This document shows positions 41,327 through 49,834 of a DNA stretch of 64,000 nt, in pieces. The number at the start of each line of letters is the position of its first letter. Positions within the stretch are counted from its first letter, which is position 1. The stretch is from Blautia sp. GTDB taxonomy: Bacteria > Bacillota > Clostridia > Lachnospirales > Lachnospiraceae. The notes under the pieces are model-generated. The model had not been told where the DNA came from. It did not search any database and worked only from the letters and a program-made list of their open reading frames with translations. Location: positions 1-64,000 of the forward strand of contig JAFVGK010000131.1 of assembly GCA_017475035.1 (NCBI GenBank), read 5' to 3'. The position numbers were made by a program, and so were the translations under genes.

Positions 41327-41728
41327 ATGACAATGAGTGACCCGATTGCGGATATGCTCACACGCATCCGTAACGCAAATACAGCAAAGCATGATACCGT
41401 AGATGTTCCTGCATCCAGAATGAAGATTGCTATCGCGAATATTCTGCTGGATGAAGGTTATATCCAGAAATATGATCTGATTGAGGATGGCGTATTCCGT
41501 ACCATCCATATTACGCTGAAATACGGCGAGAATAAAAATGAAAGAATTATTACCGGTTTAAAGAGAATTTCAAAACCGGGTCTGCGCGTTTATGCCGGCA
41601 AGGATGAGCTTCCGAGAGTTCTTGGTGGACTTGGTGTTGCCATTATCTCTACGAATAAGGGCGTAATCACCGACAGACAGGCGCGCAAAGAAAAAGTCGG
41701 CGGCGAAGTGCTGGCCTTTATCTGGTAA
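41327..41728 (+). CDS. rpsH: 30S ribosomal protein S8
   Basis: 133 residues. [20 protein letters not shown] at the start and [14 protein letters not shown] [20 protein letters not shown] near the end, then [23 protein letters not shown] 41327 has TATGGAGGA upstream; the frame is open to 41297 without an SD. Confidence 0.98.
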   Translation: MTMSDPIADMLTRIRNANTAKHDTVDVPASRMKIAIANILLDEGYIQKYDLIEDGVFRTIHITLKYGENKNERIITGLKRISKPGLRVYAGKDELPRVLGGLGVAIISTNKGVITDRQARKEKVGGEVLAFIW

Positions 41729-41810
41729 AAAGCGGCTGTCCTGGCATGGCTGAAAACAGAGGAGGGCAAAGGAACCTCTTCCGATAATCTAAGTAAGGAG
41801 GACAACATAT

Positions 41811-42350
41811 ATGTCTCGAATCGGCAGACTCCCGATTGCGATTCCGGCGGGAGTAGAAGTAACAATTTCAGATGGCAACGAGGTCACGGTAAAGGGAGCA
41901 AAAGGTACGCTGACACGCGTACTTCCCCAGGAAATGGAAATCAAGATGGAAGATGGCCATATCGTTGTCAGCCGTCCGAATGATTTAAAGAAGATGAAAT
42001 CTCTGCATGGTTTAACCAGGAGCCTGATCCACAATATGGTGGTTGGTGTCAGCGAGGGCTACACCAAGACGCTCGAGGTTAACGGCGTAGGATATAGAGC
42101 AAATAAGCAGGGCAATAAGCTCGTGCTTAGCCTTGGATATTCACATCCGGTTGAAATGGAAGATCCGGATGGAGTCACCTCCACCGTCGACGGAAATAAG
42201 ATTGTGATTTCCGGCATCAGTAAAGAGAAGGTTGGCCAGTATGCGGCCGACATCAGAGATAAGAGAAGACCTGAGCCGTACAAAGGCAAGGGTATTAAGT
42301 ACTCTGATGAGGTTATCCGTCGCAAGGTTGGCAAGACCGGTAAGAAATAA
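41811..42350 (+). CDS. rplF: 50S ribosomal protein L6
   Basis: 179 residues with the duplicated fold. [21 protein letters not shown]-terminal signature [20 protein letters not shown]. It is near the factor-binding site. SD AAGGAGGA. Confidence 0.98.
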   Translation: MSRIGRLPIAIPAGVEVTISDGNEVTVKGAKGTLTRVLPQEMEIKMEDGHIVVSRPNDLKKMKSLHGLTRSLIHNMVVGVSEGYTKTLEVNGVGYRANKQGNKLVLSLGYSHPVEMEDPDGVTSTVDGNKIVISGISKEKVGQYAADIRDKRRPEPYKGKGIKYSDEVIRRKVGKTGKK

Positions 42351-42367
42351 TTAAGGAGAGTGAGAAC

Positions 42368-42736
42368 ATGGTAAGTAAAGCATCCAGGGCGGAAATGCGT
42401 CAAAAGAAGCATAGAAGAATTCGTCATCACTTAAGCGGCACGCCATCGATTCCGCGTTTAGCCGTATTTCGTTCCAATAAGCATATGTATGCGCACATCG
42501 TAGATGATACGAGGCATGCAACTTTAGTTGCTGCTTCTACTCTTCAGAAGGATGTCAAGGCAGAACTGGAGCATACCAATGATGTTGCTGCCGCTGCATA
42601 CTTAGGTTCCGTGATCGGCAAGAAGGCTCTTGAACAGGGGATTACCGAGGTCGTGTTTGACCGCAGCGGATATCTCTATCATGGCAAGGTCAAGGCACTT
42701 GCAGATGCAGCCAGAGAAGCTGGCTTGAAGTTCTAA
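42368..42736 (+). CDS. rplR: 50S ribosomal protein L18
   Basis: 122 residues. [20 protein letters not shown] and [20 protein letters not shown]. It binds 5S rRNA together with L5. SD AAGGAGAG. Confidence 0.98.
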   Translation: MVSKASRAEMRQKKHRRIRHHLSGTPSIPRLAVFRSNKHMYAHIVDDTRHATLVAASTLQKDVKAELEHTNDVAAAAYLGSVIGKKALEQGITEVVFDRSGYLYHGKVKALADAAREAGLKF

Positions 42737-42751
42737 GGAAGGAGCGAACAT

Positions 42752-43261
42752 ATGAGACGTAATCTTATCGACGCCAGCCAGCTGGAATTAGAGGATAAGG
42801 TAGTTGCGATCAAGCGCGTTACCAAGGTTGTTAAAGGTGGACGTAACATGCGCTTTACTGCCTTAGTCGTCGTTGGTGACAAAAACGGACATGTCGGGGC
42901 CGGTCTTGGAAAGGCCACTGAAATTCCCGAAGCGATCCGTAAAGGAAAAGAAGACGCAATGAAGAAGCTTGTCACGGTAGCCCGTGATGAAAACAATTCT
43001 ATTACACATGACTTTATCGGTAAATACGGCAGCGCTCAGATGCTGATGCGTAAAGCTCCGGAAGGTACCGGCGTTATCGCCGGCGGTCCCGCCCGTGCGG
43101 TGATCGAGCTGGCAGGTATCACCAATATCCGTACCAAATGTATGGGTTCCCGTAATAAACAAAACGTCGTCCTGGCTACGATCGAGGGCCTTCGTCAGCT
43201 GAAGACTCCGGAAGAAGTCGCACGGCTTCGCGGTAAGTCCGTGAGCGAGATCCTGGGCTAA
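42752..43261 (+). CDS. rpsE: 30S ribosomal protein S5
   Basis: 169 residues. [40 protein letters not shown], and [20 protein letters not shown]. It lies at the mRNA entry and affects decoding accuracy. SD AAGGAAGGAG. Confidence 0.98.
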   Translation: MRRNLIDASQLELEDKVVAIKRVTKVVKGGRNMRFTALVVVGDKNGHVGAGLGKATEIPEAIRKGKEDAMKKLVTVARDENNSITHDFIGKYGSAQMLMRKAPEGTGVIAGGPARAVIELAGITNIRTKCMGSRNKQNVVLATIEGLRQLKTPEEVARLRGKSVSEILG

Positions 43262-43275
43262 AGGAGGAGATAGAC

Positions 43276-43458
43276 ATGGCGGATAAAGTAAAAGTTACCT
43301 TGGTGAGGTCTACGATCGGCGCCGTGCCGAAGCATGTCAGGACAGCAAAGGCTATGGGTCTGACGAAGATGCACAAGACTGTCGAGCTTCCGAACAATGC
43401 GGCCACCTGGGGACAGATCAAGCAGATTCAGTATATGGTCAAAGTAGAAGAAGCTTAA
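43276..43458 (+). CDS. rpmD: 50S ribosomal protein L30
   Basis: 60 residues, usual length. [20 protein letters not shown] and [31 protein letters not shown]. It lies between rpsE and rplO as in most Firmicutes. Confidence 0.97.
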   Translation: MADKVKVTLVRSTIGAVPKHVRTAKAMGLTKMHKTVELPNNAATWGQIKQIQYMVKVEEA

Positions 43459-43471
43459 GGAGGTGCCAGTC

Positions 43472-43912
43472 ATGGAATTGTCAAACTTAAGACCTGCGGA
43501 AGGTTCTAAGCACAGCAATAATTTCCGCAGAGGCCGTGGACATGGTTCTGGAAACGGCAAAACCGCCGGCAAAGGTCATAAGGGCCAGCTGGCAAGGTCC
43601 GGCCATAAGAAGGCAGGTTTCGAAGGCGGTCAGATGCCATTATACAGGCGTCTTCCGAAGAGAGGCTTTACCAATATCAATACAAAAGAAATCATCGCGA
43701 TCAATGTTGATGTTTTGAATCGCTATGAAGACGGAACAGAAGTAACACCAGAGCTTCTCCTTGAGACTCGTGCGGTTTCAAAGCTTGGCGACGGTATTAA
43801 GATTCTTGGCAAGGGCGATCTTTCAAAGAAGCTTACAGTCAAGGTTCATGCATTTAGCGAGAGTGCAAAAGCAAAAATTGAAGAAGCAGGCGGAACAGTA
43901 GAGGTGATCTGA
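43472..43912 (+). CDS. rplO: 50S ribosomal protein L15
   Basis: 146 residues. [40 protein letters not shown], then [20 protein letters not shown] 43472 follows AAGGAGGTG; GTG 43463 would overlap the SD. The stop overlaps the secY start. Confidence 0.98.
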   Translation: MELSNLRPAEGSKHSNNFRRGRGHGSGNGKTAGKGHKGQLARSGHKKAGFEGGQMPLYRRLPKRGFTNINTKEIIAINVDVLNRYEDGTEVTPELLLETRAVSKLGDGIKILGKGDLSKKLTVKVHAFSESAKAKIEEAGGTVEVI

Positions 43913-45228
43913 TGTTTGAGACTCTCAAAAGCGTTTTTCGCGTAAAAGAAATGAGACGCAAACTGTTTTATGTCCTGTGTATGATGGTTGTTATCCGCCT
44001 CGGTTCACAGCTTCCTGTGCCGGGCGTTGACAGCCACTTCTTCAAGGAATGGTTTGCGAATAATGCCGGTGACGCATTCAATTTCTTTGATGCTTTTACT
44101 GGCGGTTCTTTTGAATCTATGTCAATCTTCGCATTGAACATAACTCCGTACATCACATCCTCCATTATCATGCAGCTGATGACCATCGCCATTCCGGCGC
44201 TGGAAGAAATGCAGCGTGATGGTGAGGAAGGCAGAAAGAAGATGACGGCAATCACCAGGTATGTGACGGTCGGTCTTGCCCTGTTTGAGTCTATTGCAAT
44301 GGCAATCGGCTTCGGACGTCAGGGACTTATCCCGAACATGAATGTACTCAAAGGGATTGCGGTTGTTGTATGCCTGACCGCAGGAAGCGCGATGCTGATG
44401 TGGATCGGTGAGCGTATCACGGAGAAGGGTGTCGGAAATGGTATTTCCATCGTCCTTGTAGTCAATATTGTATCCAGGATCCCGAGTGACCTTGCGATTC
44501 TTTACGAGAACTTTGTCCGCGGAAAATCCATTGCAAGAGGGATTCTTGCCGCGATTATCATAGCCGCGATCATCATTCTTGTGGTAGTGCTGGTACTCGT
44601 GCTGAACGGCGCGGAGCGCAGGATTCCGGTGCAGTATTCCCGTAAGATGGTCGGACGGAAACAGGCAGGCGGACAGTCGACGAATATCCCGTTGAAGGTT
44701 AATACCGCCGGTGTCATCCCGGTCATCTTTGCGTCATCGATCATGTCCTTCCCGGCAGTGATTGCACAATTGACCGGAAGGGCAAACGGAACCGGCTTTT
44801 TTAGTGAAGTCATGCGCGGACTTTCATCAGGTAACTGGTGTAATCCTCATCAGCTGAAATATAGCTGGGGATTAATCCTCTATATTGTTCTGGTGGTTTT
44901 CTTCGCATATTTCTATACCTCAATTACATTTAATCCACTTGAGGTAGCGGACAATATTAAGAAGCAGGGCGGTTCCATTCCCGGTATCCGTCCCGGAAAG
45001 CCAACCAGTGAATATCTGGAAAGAATTTTGAACTATATTGTCTTCATCGGAGCAATCGGTTTGATTATTGTCTGCGTGATTCCGATTTTCTTTAACGGAG
45101 TCTTTAACGCAAATGTCTCATTTGGCGGTACATCACTGATCATCGTAGTTGGCGTTATCCTTGAGACAGTAAAGCAGATCGAATCTCAGATGCTGGTGAG
45201 AAACTATAAGGGCTTCTTGGAGCTGTAA
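43912..45228 (+). CDS. secY: protein translocase subunit SecY
   Basis: 438 residues with about ten transmembrane helices. It opens FETLKSVFRVKEMRRKLFYV and has the plug-region YITSSIIMQLM and the cytoplasmic loop RRIPVQYSRKMVGRKQAGGQ. It forms the SecYEG channel in the cytoplasmic membrane. It overlaps rplO by one base and ends the ribosomal transcript; a strong terminator follows, so adk is not in the same unit. Confidence 0.98.
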   Translation: MFETLKSVFRVKEMRRKLFYVLCMMVVIRLGSQLPVPGVDSHFFKEWFANNAGDAFNFFDAFTGGSFESMSIFALNITPYITSSIIMQLMTIAIPALEEMQRDGEEGRKKMTAITRYVTVGLALFESIAMAIGFGRQGLIPNMNVLKGIAVVVCLTAGSAMLMWIGERITEKGVGNGISIVLVVNIVSRIPSDLAILYENFVRGKSIARGILAAIIIAAIIILVVVLVLVLNGAERRIPVQYSRKMVGRKQAGGQSTNIPLKVNTAGVIPVIFASSIMSFPAVIAQLTGRANGTGFFSEVMRGLSSGNWCNPHQLKYSWGLILYIVLVVFFAYFYTSITFNPLEVADNIKKQGGSIPGIRPGKPTSEYLERILNYIVFIGAIGLIIVCVIPIFFNGVFNANVSFGGTSLIIVVGVILETVKQIESQMLVRNYKGFLEL

Positions 45229-45275
45229 TTCTCCTGAAATGACATAGCTTAAGCGCTTGTCGGGATTGAGAAGAG

Positions 45276-45318
45276 GAAGAGCCTGCCTGTTGCACACTGT
45301 GCAGGCAGGCTCTTTTTG
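45276..45318 (+). terminator. intrinsic terminator after secY
   Basis: Stem AGAGCCTGCCTG (45279-45290) with CAGGCAGGCTCT, followed by TTTTTG. It closes the S10-spc operon. Confidence 0.9.
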
Positions 45319-45321
45319 TGG

Positions 45322-45425
45322 AAAGGAGACATATTTTGCCCACGGCTGCGTTTTTTGCAGGCGCGGCTGCAGAATAGTCATCCGTGATCATTGTGTCAGC
45401 GTACAAAACTTCGTTTTGAGAGGAG
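45322..45425 (+). repeat. interspersed repeat family A, copy 6 (long form)
   Basis: Blocks AAAGGAGACATATTTTGCCC, ACGGCTGCGTTT, hairpin TTTTGCAG-GCGCGG-CTGCAGAA, TAGTCATCCGTGATCATTG, TGTCAGCGTA, stem-loop CAAAAC-TTC-GTTTTG, AGAGGAG. The adk start codon follows 6 nt later, so the element is the adk leader. Confidence 0.9.
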
Positions 45426-45431
45426 TATATT

Positions 45432-46076
45432 ATGAAAATTATCATGTTAGGTGCGCCAGGGGCAGGCAAGGGAACACAGGCTAAGAAAATTGCAGCAAAA
45501 TACGGTATTCCTCATATTTCTACCGGTGATATTTTCCGTGCGAATATTGCGAATGGAACCGAACTCGGTAAAAAGGCAAAAACCTATATGGATCAGGGAC
45601 TTCTTGTACCGGATGAGCTTACCTGTGACCTCGTGGTAGACAGGATCCAGCAGCCGGATGCGGTAAAGGGTTATGTCCTTGATGGTTTCCCGAGGACGAT
45701 TCCGCAGGCTGAATGCCTGACAGAAGCTTTAAAGAAGCTGGGTACCTCGATTGATTACGCGATAGATGTCGATGTACCGGATGAGAACATCGTGAATCGT
45801 ATGGGCGGAAGACGTGCCTGCCTGAAATGCGGTGCGACGTACCATGTTGTCTATGCCGCTCCGAAGCAGGAAAACATTTGTGATGTATGCGGCGCTGAGC
45901 TTGTGCTTCGTGATGACGACAAACCCGAAACGGTACAGAAACGTCTGAATGTGTATCATGAACAGACACAGCCGTTGATTGAGTATTATACCGCTCAGGG
46001 TGTGTTGAAATCCGTAGACGGAACAAAGGATCTGGATGAGGTGTTTGCTCAGATCACCGATATTCTCGGCGCTTAA
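45432..46076 (+). CDS. adk: adenylate kinase, zinc-lid type
   Basis: 214 residues. The P-loop is [17 protein letters not shown], with [12 protein letters not shown] and [15 protein letters not shown]. The LID has four cysteines (CLKCGATYH, then CDVCGAEL) that bind zinc in Gram-positive enzymes. It interconverts AMP, ADP and ATP. It is normally co-transcribed with secY; here a terminator and repeat family A separate them. Its SD AGAGGAG comes from the repeat. Confidence 0.97.
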   Translation: MKIIMLGAPGAGKGTQAKKIAAKYGIPHISTGDIFRANIANGTELGKKAKTYMDQGLLVPDELTCDLVVDRIQQPDAVKGYVLDGFPRTIPQAECLTEALKKLGTSIDYAIDVDVPDENIVNRMGGRRACLKCGATYHVVYAAPKQENICDVCGAELVLRDDDKPETVQKRLNVYHEQTQPLIEYYTAQGVLKSVDGTKDLDEVFAQITDILGA

Positions 46077-46092
46077 TGAAAAGGTGCTGAAT

Positions 46093-46851
46093 ATGTCGGT
46101 AACAATTAAAACACAGGATGAAATCAATCTGATGAGGGAGGCAGGCCGCCTTTTGGAAATCGTTCATGAGACGGTAGCTGCCTATATTCGGCCGGGAGTC
46201 AGCACAAAAGAGCTGGACAGGATTGGTGAGGATAAAATCCGTTCGCTTGGATGTATTCCCAATTTTTTAAACTATCAGGGATTCCCGGCATCCTTTTGTG
46301 TTAGCCTTAATGATGAGGTTGTGCATGGTATTCCTTCGGAGGATGTAATCATACAGGACGGAGATATCGTCAAAATTGATTCCGGATTGATTTATAAAGG
46401 TTACCATTCTGACGCGGCGAGGACTTATCTGGTAGGTGATGTCATTCCTGAGGTAAGGCAGCTTGCAGAGGTGACCAGACAAAGCTTTTTCGAAGGAATC
46501 AGATATGCCCGGGCAGGCAATCATCTGAATGATATCTGTAAGAACATAGGTGCCTATGCCGCAAAACATCATTATGGCATTGTCTCGGATTTATGCGGTC
46601 ACGGTATTGGGACACATCTTCATGAAGATCCGGAAATTCCTAATTATCCGATGAAAAGGCCAGGTATACGGCTTCGCCCCGGAATGACCCTGGCTGTGGA
46701 ACCGATGCTGAACCTTGGGTCCGGTGAAGTGGGCTGGATGGATGACGGCTGGACGGTTGTTTCATTGGATGAGTCTCCCTCTGCACATTATGAGAACACA
46801 ATCCTGATCACAGATGGAGAACCGGAGATTCTGACAATGACACATGCGTAA
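46093..46851 (+). CDS. map: methionine aminopeptidase, type I
   Basis: 252 residues. Metal ligands are visible: Asp in DGDIVKIDSGLIYKGYHSDA (two Asp), His in LCGHGIGTHLHEDP, and Glu in LAVEPMLNLG and YENTILITDGEPEIL. The substrate His is in GFPASFCVSLNDEVVHGIPS. It removes the initiator Met from new proteins. ATG 46093 has AAAAGGTG upstream, 16 nt after adk. The L14e-like KOW gene often found between map and infA in clostridia is absent. Confidence 0.96.
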   Translation: MSVTIKTQDEINLMREAGRLLEIVHETVAAYIRPGVSTKELDRIGEDKIRSLGCIPNFLNYQGFPASFCVSLNDEVVHGIPSEDVIIQDGDIVKIDSGLIYKGYHSDAARTYLVGDVIPEVRQLAEVTRQSFFEGIRYARAGNHLNDICKNIGAYAAKHHYGIVSDLCGHGIGTHLHEDPEIPNYPMKRPGIRLRPGMTLAVEPMLNLGSGEVGWMDDGWTVVSLDESPSAHYENTILITDGEPEILTMTHA

Positions 46852-46899
46852 GAGCTGCTGTAATGCTGTTATTTAAGCTCGTAATACAGGAGGAAAATA

Positions 46900-47118
46900 A
46901 TGTCTAAATCAGATGTGATTGAGGTTGAGGGTACTGTTTTGGAGAAACTGCCCAACGCCATGTTTAAAGTGGAACTAGAGAATAAACATGTTGTGCTGGC
47001 ACATATAAGCGGAAAACTTCGTATGAATTTTATCCGTATTCTGCCGGGAGACAAAGTAACGATTCAGTTATCCCCATATGACTTGTCAAAAGGACGTATT
47101 GTCTGGAGAGATAAGTAA
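46900..47118 (+). CDS. infA: translation initiation factor IF-1
   Basis: 72 residues, the standard length, an OB fold: [20 protein letters not shown] and [20 protein letters not shown]. It binds the 30S A site during initiation. SD CAGGAGGA. In most Firmicutes rpmJ, rpsM, rpsK, rpsD, rpoA and rplQ follow, but here the cluster stops and a repeat of family II and murI come next. Confidence 0.97.
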   Translation: MSKSDVIEVEGTVLEKLPNAMFKVELENKHVVLAHISGKLRMNFIRILPGDKVTIQLSPYDLSKGRIVWRDK

Positions 47119-47184
47119 AACCACAGGACGAAAGAGGGATGGCCTTTTGCAGCTGTTTAGAACAGAAGCGGGTCATCCTTTCTT

Positions 47185-47238
47185 TTTACTTTGAAAACGC
47201 CCGCTGCGACAGCAGCGTGATACAGTGGGATGCACCGT
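47185..47238 (+). repeat. interspersed repeat family II, copy 1
   Basis: TTTTTACTTTGAAAACGCCC, GCTGCGACAGCAGCGTGATA, CAGTGGGATGCACC. It contains the dyad CGCTGC/GCAGCG. Related copies are at 48654, 59128 and 59231. It sits at the break after infA. Confidence 0.8.
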
Positions 47239-47262
47239 GTAGTAAAAGGATGGTCGGTGTTC

Positions 47263-48084
47263 ATGAGGATTGATAAAAATGCCCCGATCGGCGTCTTCGA
47301 TTCAGGTATCGGGGGGCTTACGGTTGCAAGGGAGATTATGCGGAATCTGCCTTCTGAGAAAATAGTATATTTTGGTGATACGGCAAGAGTTCCATATGGA
47401 AGCAAATCCAGGGATACCATTATCCGTTATTCCCGTCAGATCATTCGATTTCTTCTCTCACAGGAAGTAAAAGCCATTGTCATTGCCTGCAATACTGCAA
47501 GTTCATTTGCCCTTGATACAGTCAGAAAAGAGTTTGACCTTCCGATCCTGGGAGTGATTGATGCCGGAGCGATTGTAGCGGCTTCGGCAACCCATAATCA
47601 GAGGATTGGCGTGATAGGCACGGAGGGTACGATTTCAAGCCGTATTCATGAGAGATTCTTAAAACAGCTGGATCCCGGACTTCAGGTGTTCGGAAAAGCC
47701 TGTCCTCTTTTTTGTCCGCTGGTAGAAGAAGGATGGCTGCACGATGAGATTACGACACATGTAGCGGAACGATATTTAAGTGAACTGAAGGGAAAGGAAA
47801 TTGATACACTGATACTGGGATGTACACATTATCCTTTGATTCGTTCGACCATTGGGGCTGTGATGGGAGAGAAAGTAACGTTGGTAAATCCGGCTTATGA
47901 AACGGCGTTGGAATTAAGGGATATGTTGAATAAGATGAATCTGACCTGTGAAGGAGAAATGCAGGAAGATTTTCCGTATCGTTTTTTTGTCAGTGATCTG
48001 GCTGAAAAATTCACGGAATTCGCCAATTCGATTCTCCCATATGATGTTTCTGTCACGCAGAAAATAGATATTGAGAAATTTTAA
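47263..48084 (+). CDS. murI: glutamate racemase
   Basis: 273 residues. GVFDSGIGGLTVAREIMRNL, YFGDTARVPYGSKS, the first catalytic Cys in AIVIACNTASSFAL and the second in LILGCTHYPLI. It makes D-glutamate for peptidoglycan in the cytoplasm. ATG 47263 is the family-consistent start with only a weak AAAAGGA at a long spacing; the frame is open to 47230 inside repeat II. A DUF1934 gene follows 3 nt later. Confidence 0.95.
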   Translation: MRIDKNAPIGVFDSGIGGLTVAREIMRNLPSEKIVYFGDTARVPYGSKSRDTIIRYSRQIIRFLLSQEVKAIVIACNTASSFALDTVRKEFDLPILGVIDAGAIVAASATHNQRIGVIGTEGTISSRIHERFLKQLDPGLQVFGKACPLFCPLVEEGWLHDEITTHVAERYLSELKGKEIDTLILGCTHYPLIRSTIGAVMGEKVTLVNPAYETALELRDMLNKMNLTCEGEMQEDFPYRFFVSDLAEKFTEFANSILPYDVSVTQKIDIEKF

Positions 48085-48087
48085 AGA

Positions 48088-48525
48088 ATGGCAATGATGA
48101 AAAATGTAATGGTCGAAATGACCAGTTATATTCAAGCTGCAGGGACCGAGGAAACCCTGACGGTCACAATTCATGTAAAGGGCGAGTACGGTTATCGTGA
48201 TGGGAAGCATTTCCTGTCGTTTGAGGAAAGAGAAGAGGAATATCCGTCGGCTCATACAAAAACACGGATCATTGTATCCGGAAAAGAGCTTACCGTTCAA
48301 AAAAAAGGAACGACGACATATGATATGCGAGTGTATCCTGAAAAAAACATACCATTTACACATAAAACCCCATATGGGATTTTTTCTTTTTCCGTAAAAG
48401 GGAACACGGTTTCCTGTGAGGCGTCCGAAGAAGCTTTTATACTGTCTGCGGAATATGAGATTTGGGATAACGTGTCTGTCGTTTCAAGAAATGAACTGAA
48501 ATTACATGCGATATTTGAGCCATAA
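48088..48525 (+). CDS. DUF1934 (YwiB-like) beta-barrel protein
   Basis: 145 residues. The pattern ETLTVTIHVKGEYGYRDGKH, then FLSFEEREEE and YGIFSFSVKGNTVS, fits the small lipocalin-like barrel family DUF1934, of unknown function. It starts 3 nt after murI, as a coupled pair; ATG 48094 or 48097 are alternative starts. A strong hairpin just downstream probably ends the transcript. Confidence 0.85.
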   Translation: MAMMKNVMVEMTSYIQAAGTEETLTVTIHVKGEYGYRDGKHFLSFEEREEEYPSAHTKTRIIVSGKELTVQKKGTTTYDMRVYPEKNIPFTHKTPYGIFSFSVKGNTVSCEASEEAFILSAEYEIWDNVSVVSRNELKLHAIFEP

Positions 48526-48562
48526 ATATGATTCAGGCGATAAAAGGTCATGCAAAAATGAG
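48526..48562 (+). repeat. interspersed repeat family V, copy 2
   Basis: Begins ATATGATTCAGGCGATAAAA and matches the reverse complement of 9041-9077 with three transitions. Confidence 0.8.
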
Positions 48563-48588
48563 TCTGCTCATTTTTGCATGACCTTTTG
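48541..48588 (+). terminator. large perfect hairpin, probable terminator
   Basis: A 20-bp perfect inverted repeat (AAAAGGTCATGCAAAAATGA and its complement) with a small loop (GTCTGC region), ending in CTTTTGCC. It overlaps repeat V and lies 16 nt after the DUF1934 stop. Confidence 0.75.
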
Positions 48589-48610
48589 CCGCCCGCAGAC
48601 ACGAGAGCAG

Positions 48611-48639
48611 ATCCGCTGCGAAGCGGTCCGTAGAATCAG
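48611..48639 (+). repeat. interspersed repeat family VI, copy 2
   Basis: ATCCGCTGCGAAGCGGTCCG then TAGAATCAG. The hairpin CCGCTGCGAAGCGG is complete here. Compare 11931-11959. Confidence 0.7.
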
Positions 48640-48653
48640 CCTCTTGTTGTCCT

Positions 48654-48748
48654 TTTTTCTTTGAAAGCCGGCCCGTACCGCGAGGGATGTGGCTATAATG
48701 GATGTATCCATGCCCTCACTATCATTCAAGGTACAGGGTTTGCTGGGC
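48654..48748 (+). repeat. interspersed repeat family II, copy 2 (diverged)
   Basis: TTTTTTCTTTGAAAGCCGGC, then CCATGCCCTCACTATCATTC and AAGGTACAGGGTTTGC. It is closest to copy 4 at 59231. Confidence 0.7.
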
Positions 48749-48806
48749 AATGAGTGGGTACTTGCGTCTGCTTCATAAAAAATTGGAAAATATTTCACCA
48801 GCATCC

Positions 48807-48861
48807 TTCCGGTACCCTGCCTCAATGATTTAAAAATGCATGAGACAGGGTACCGGTTTTG
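48807..48861 (+). terminator. intrinsic terminator before ispE
   Basis: CCGGTACCCTGCCTCA (48809-48824) pairs with TGAGACAGGGTACCGG and is followed by TTTTG. It lies just before the ispE promoter. Confidence 0.8.
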
Positions 48862-48863
48862 TA

Positions 48864-48892
48864 TTGAAATTTGTACAAAAATAGGTTACACT
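48864..48892 (+). promoter_or_regulatory. sigma-A promoter of ispE
   Basis: TTGAAA (48864-48869), a 17-bp spacer and TACACT (48887-48892). Confidence 0.6.
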
Positions 48893-48913
48893 ATAACAAA
48901 GGGAGGAATGCGT

Positions 48914-49834
48914 ATGGTGATACAGGCTTACGCTAAAATCAATCTGGGGCTGGATATTCTGGGACGCCGTCCGGATGGCTATCATGAGATCCGTACGGTG
49001 ATGCAGCAGATCGATCTTTGTGATACACTGAAGCTGACAAGGATCCGGGAACCAGGCGTTCATTTTAAGATTTCCAATATTGAAGAAGTACCGACAGTGG
49101 TTCCGGCGGATGAAAGGAATCTGGCTTACCGTGCCGCGGCAAAAATCATAGAACGTTGTGGGATTTCAGAGGGGGTTCAGATTGAGCTTGAGAAAAAAAT
49201 CCCTGCCGCGGCAGGAATGGCGGGCGGGAGTACAGACGCGGCAGCGGTTCTTGTGGGCATGGACGAATTGTTTGAATTGCGGCTCGGACGGGAAAGATTA
49301 TATCAACTGGGGAGGGAGCTTGGGGCGGATGTACCGTTTTGCATCCATGGAGGGACAGCTCTTTGTGAAGGAATCGGAGAGAAAATGACTCCGCTTCCTC
49401 CGCTTCCTGAGTGTGCTTTTTTATTAATAAAGCCAGATGTGAAAGTATCTACAAAGGAAGCGTACGAGAGTCTGGATCGTGAGGTATTGGATCACCCTGA
49501 TATGGAAGCAGTCCTGCATTCTATTCGGCTGCAGGATCTTACCGGCATGGCAGGAAATCTGAAAAATGTATTTCAGCCGCCGATCATACGTTCCTGTCCT
49601 GTTGTAGGCGAACTGATATCCCGGTTGAATGAAACAGATGCCTTATGCGCCTGTATGAGCGGCAGTGGCCCTACAGTATTTGCTGTTTTTGAAGACCCTG
49701 CCGGGGCAAAGCATGCTGCGGAGAAGTTCACGGTATATCATGATTTTTTTATTGCTGTTGCCAGACCGGTAAAATCAAGTCCTGCAGCTTTGCAGTCAGT
49801 GGATGATTACAGAAAGATGGGGAGGATATTATGA
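48914..49834 (+). CDS. ispE: 4-diphosphocytidyl-2-C-methyl-D-erythritol kinase
   Basis: 306 residues, GHMP kinase family. QAYAKINLGLDILGRRPDGY at the start, the ATP loop IPAAAGMAGGSTDAAAVLVG, and MSGSGPTVFAVF near the C-terminus. It is the fourth enzyme step of the MEP isoprenoid pathway. ATG 48914 has GGGAGG 7 nt upstream; ATG 48908 would be too close to it. Its stop overlaps the start of a GntR regulator (ATGA). Confidence 0.95.
   Translation: MVIQAYAKINLGLDILGRRPDGYHEIRTVMQQIDLCDTLKLTRIREPGVHFKISNIEEVPTVVPADERNLAYRAAAKIIERCGISEGVQIELEKKIPAAAGMAGGSTDAAAVLVGMDELFELRLGRERLYQLGRELGADVPFCIHGGTALCEGIGEKMTPLPPLPECAFLLIKPDVKVSTKEAYESLDREVLDHPDMEAVLHSIRLQDLTGMAGNLKNVFQPPIIRSCPVVGELISRLNETDALCACMSGSGPTVFAVFEDPAGAKHAAEKFTVYHDFFIAVARPVKSSPAALQSVDDYRKMGRIL

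Larger units (their letters stand above)
48589..48806. other. intergenic region made of repeats VI and II
   Basis: It carries repeat VI copy 2 (48611-48639) and a diverged family II copy (48654-48748). No gene is seen. Confidence 0.65.

Noticed and set aside
47119..47262. rpmJ expected after infA
   Set aside because: No 37-codon frame with the L36 cysteine pattern exists in the gap.
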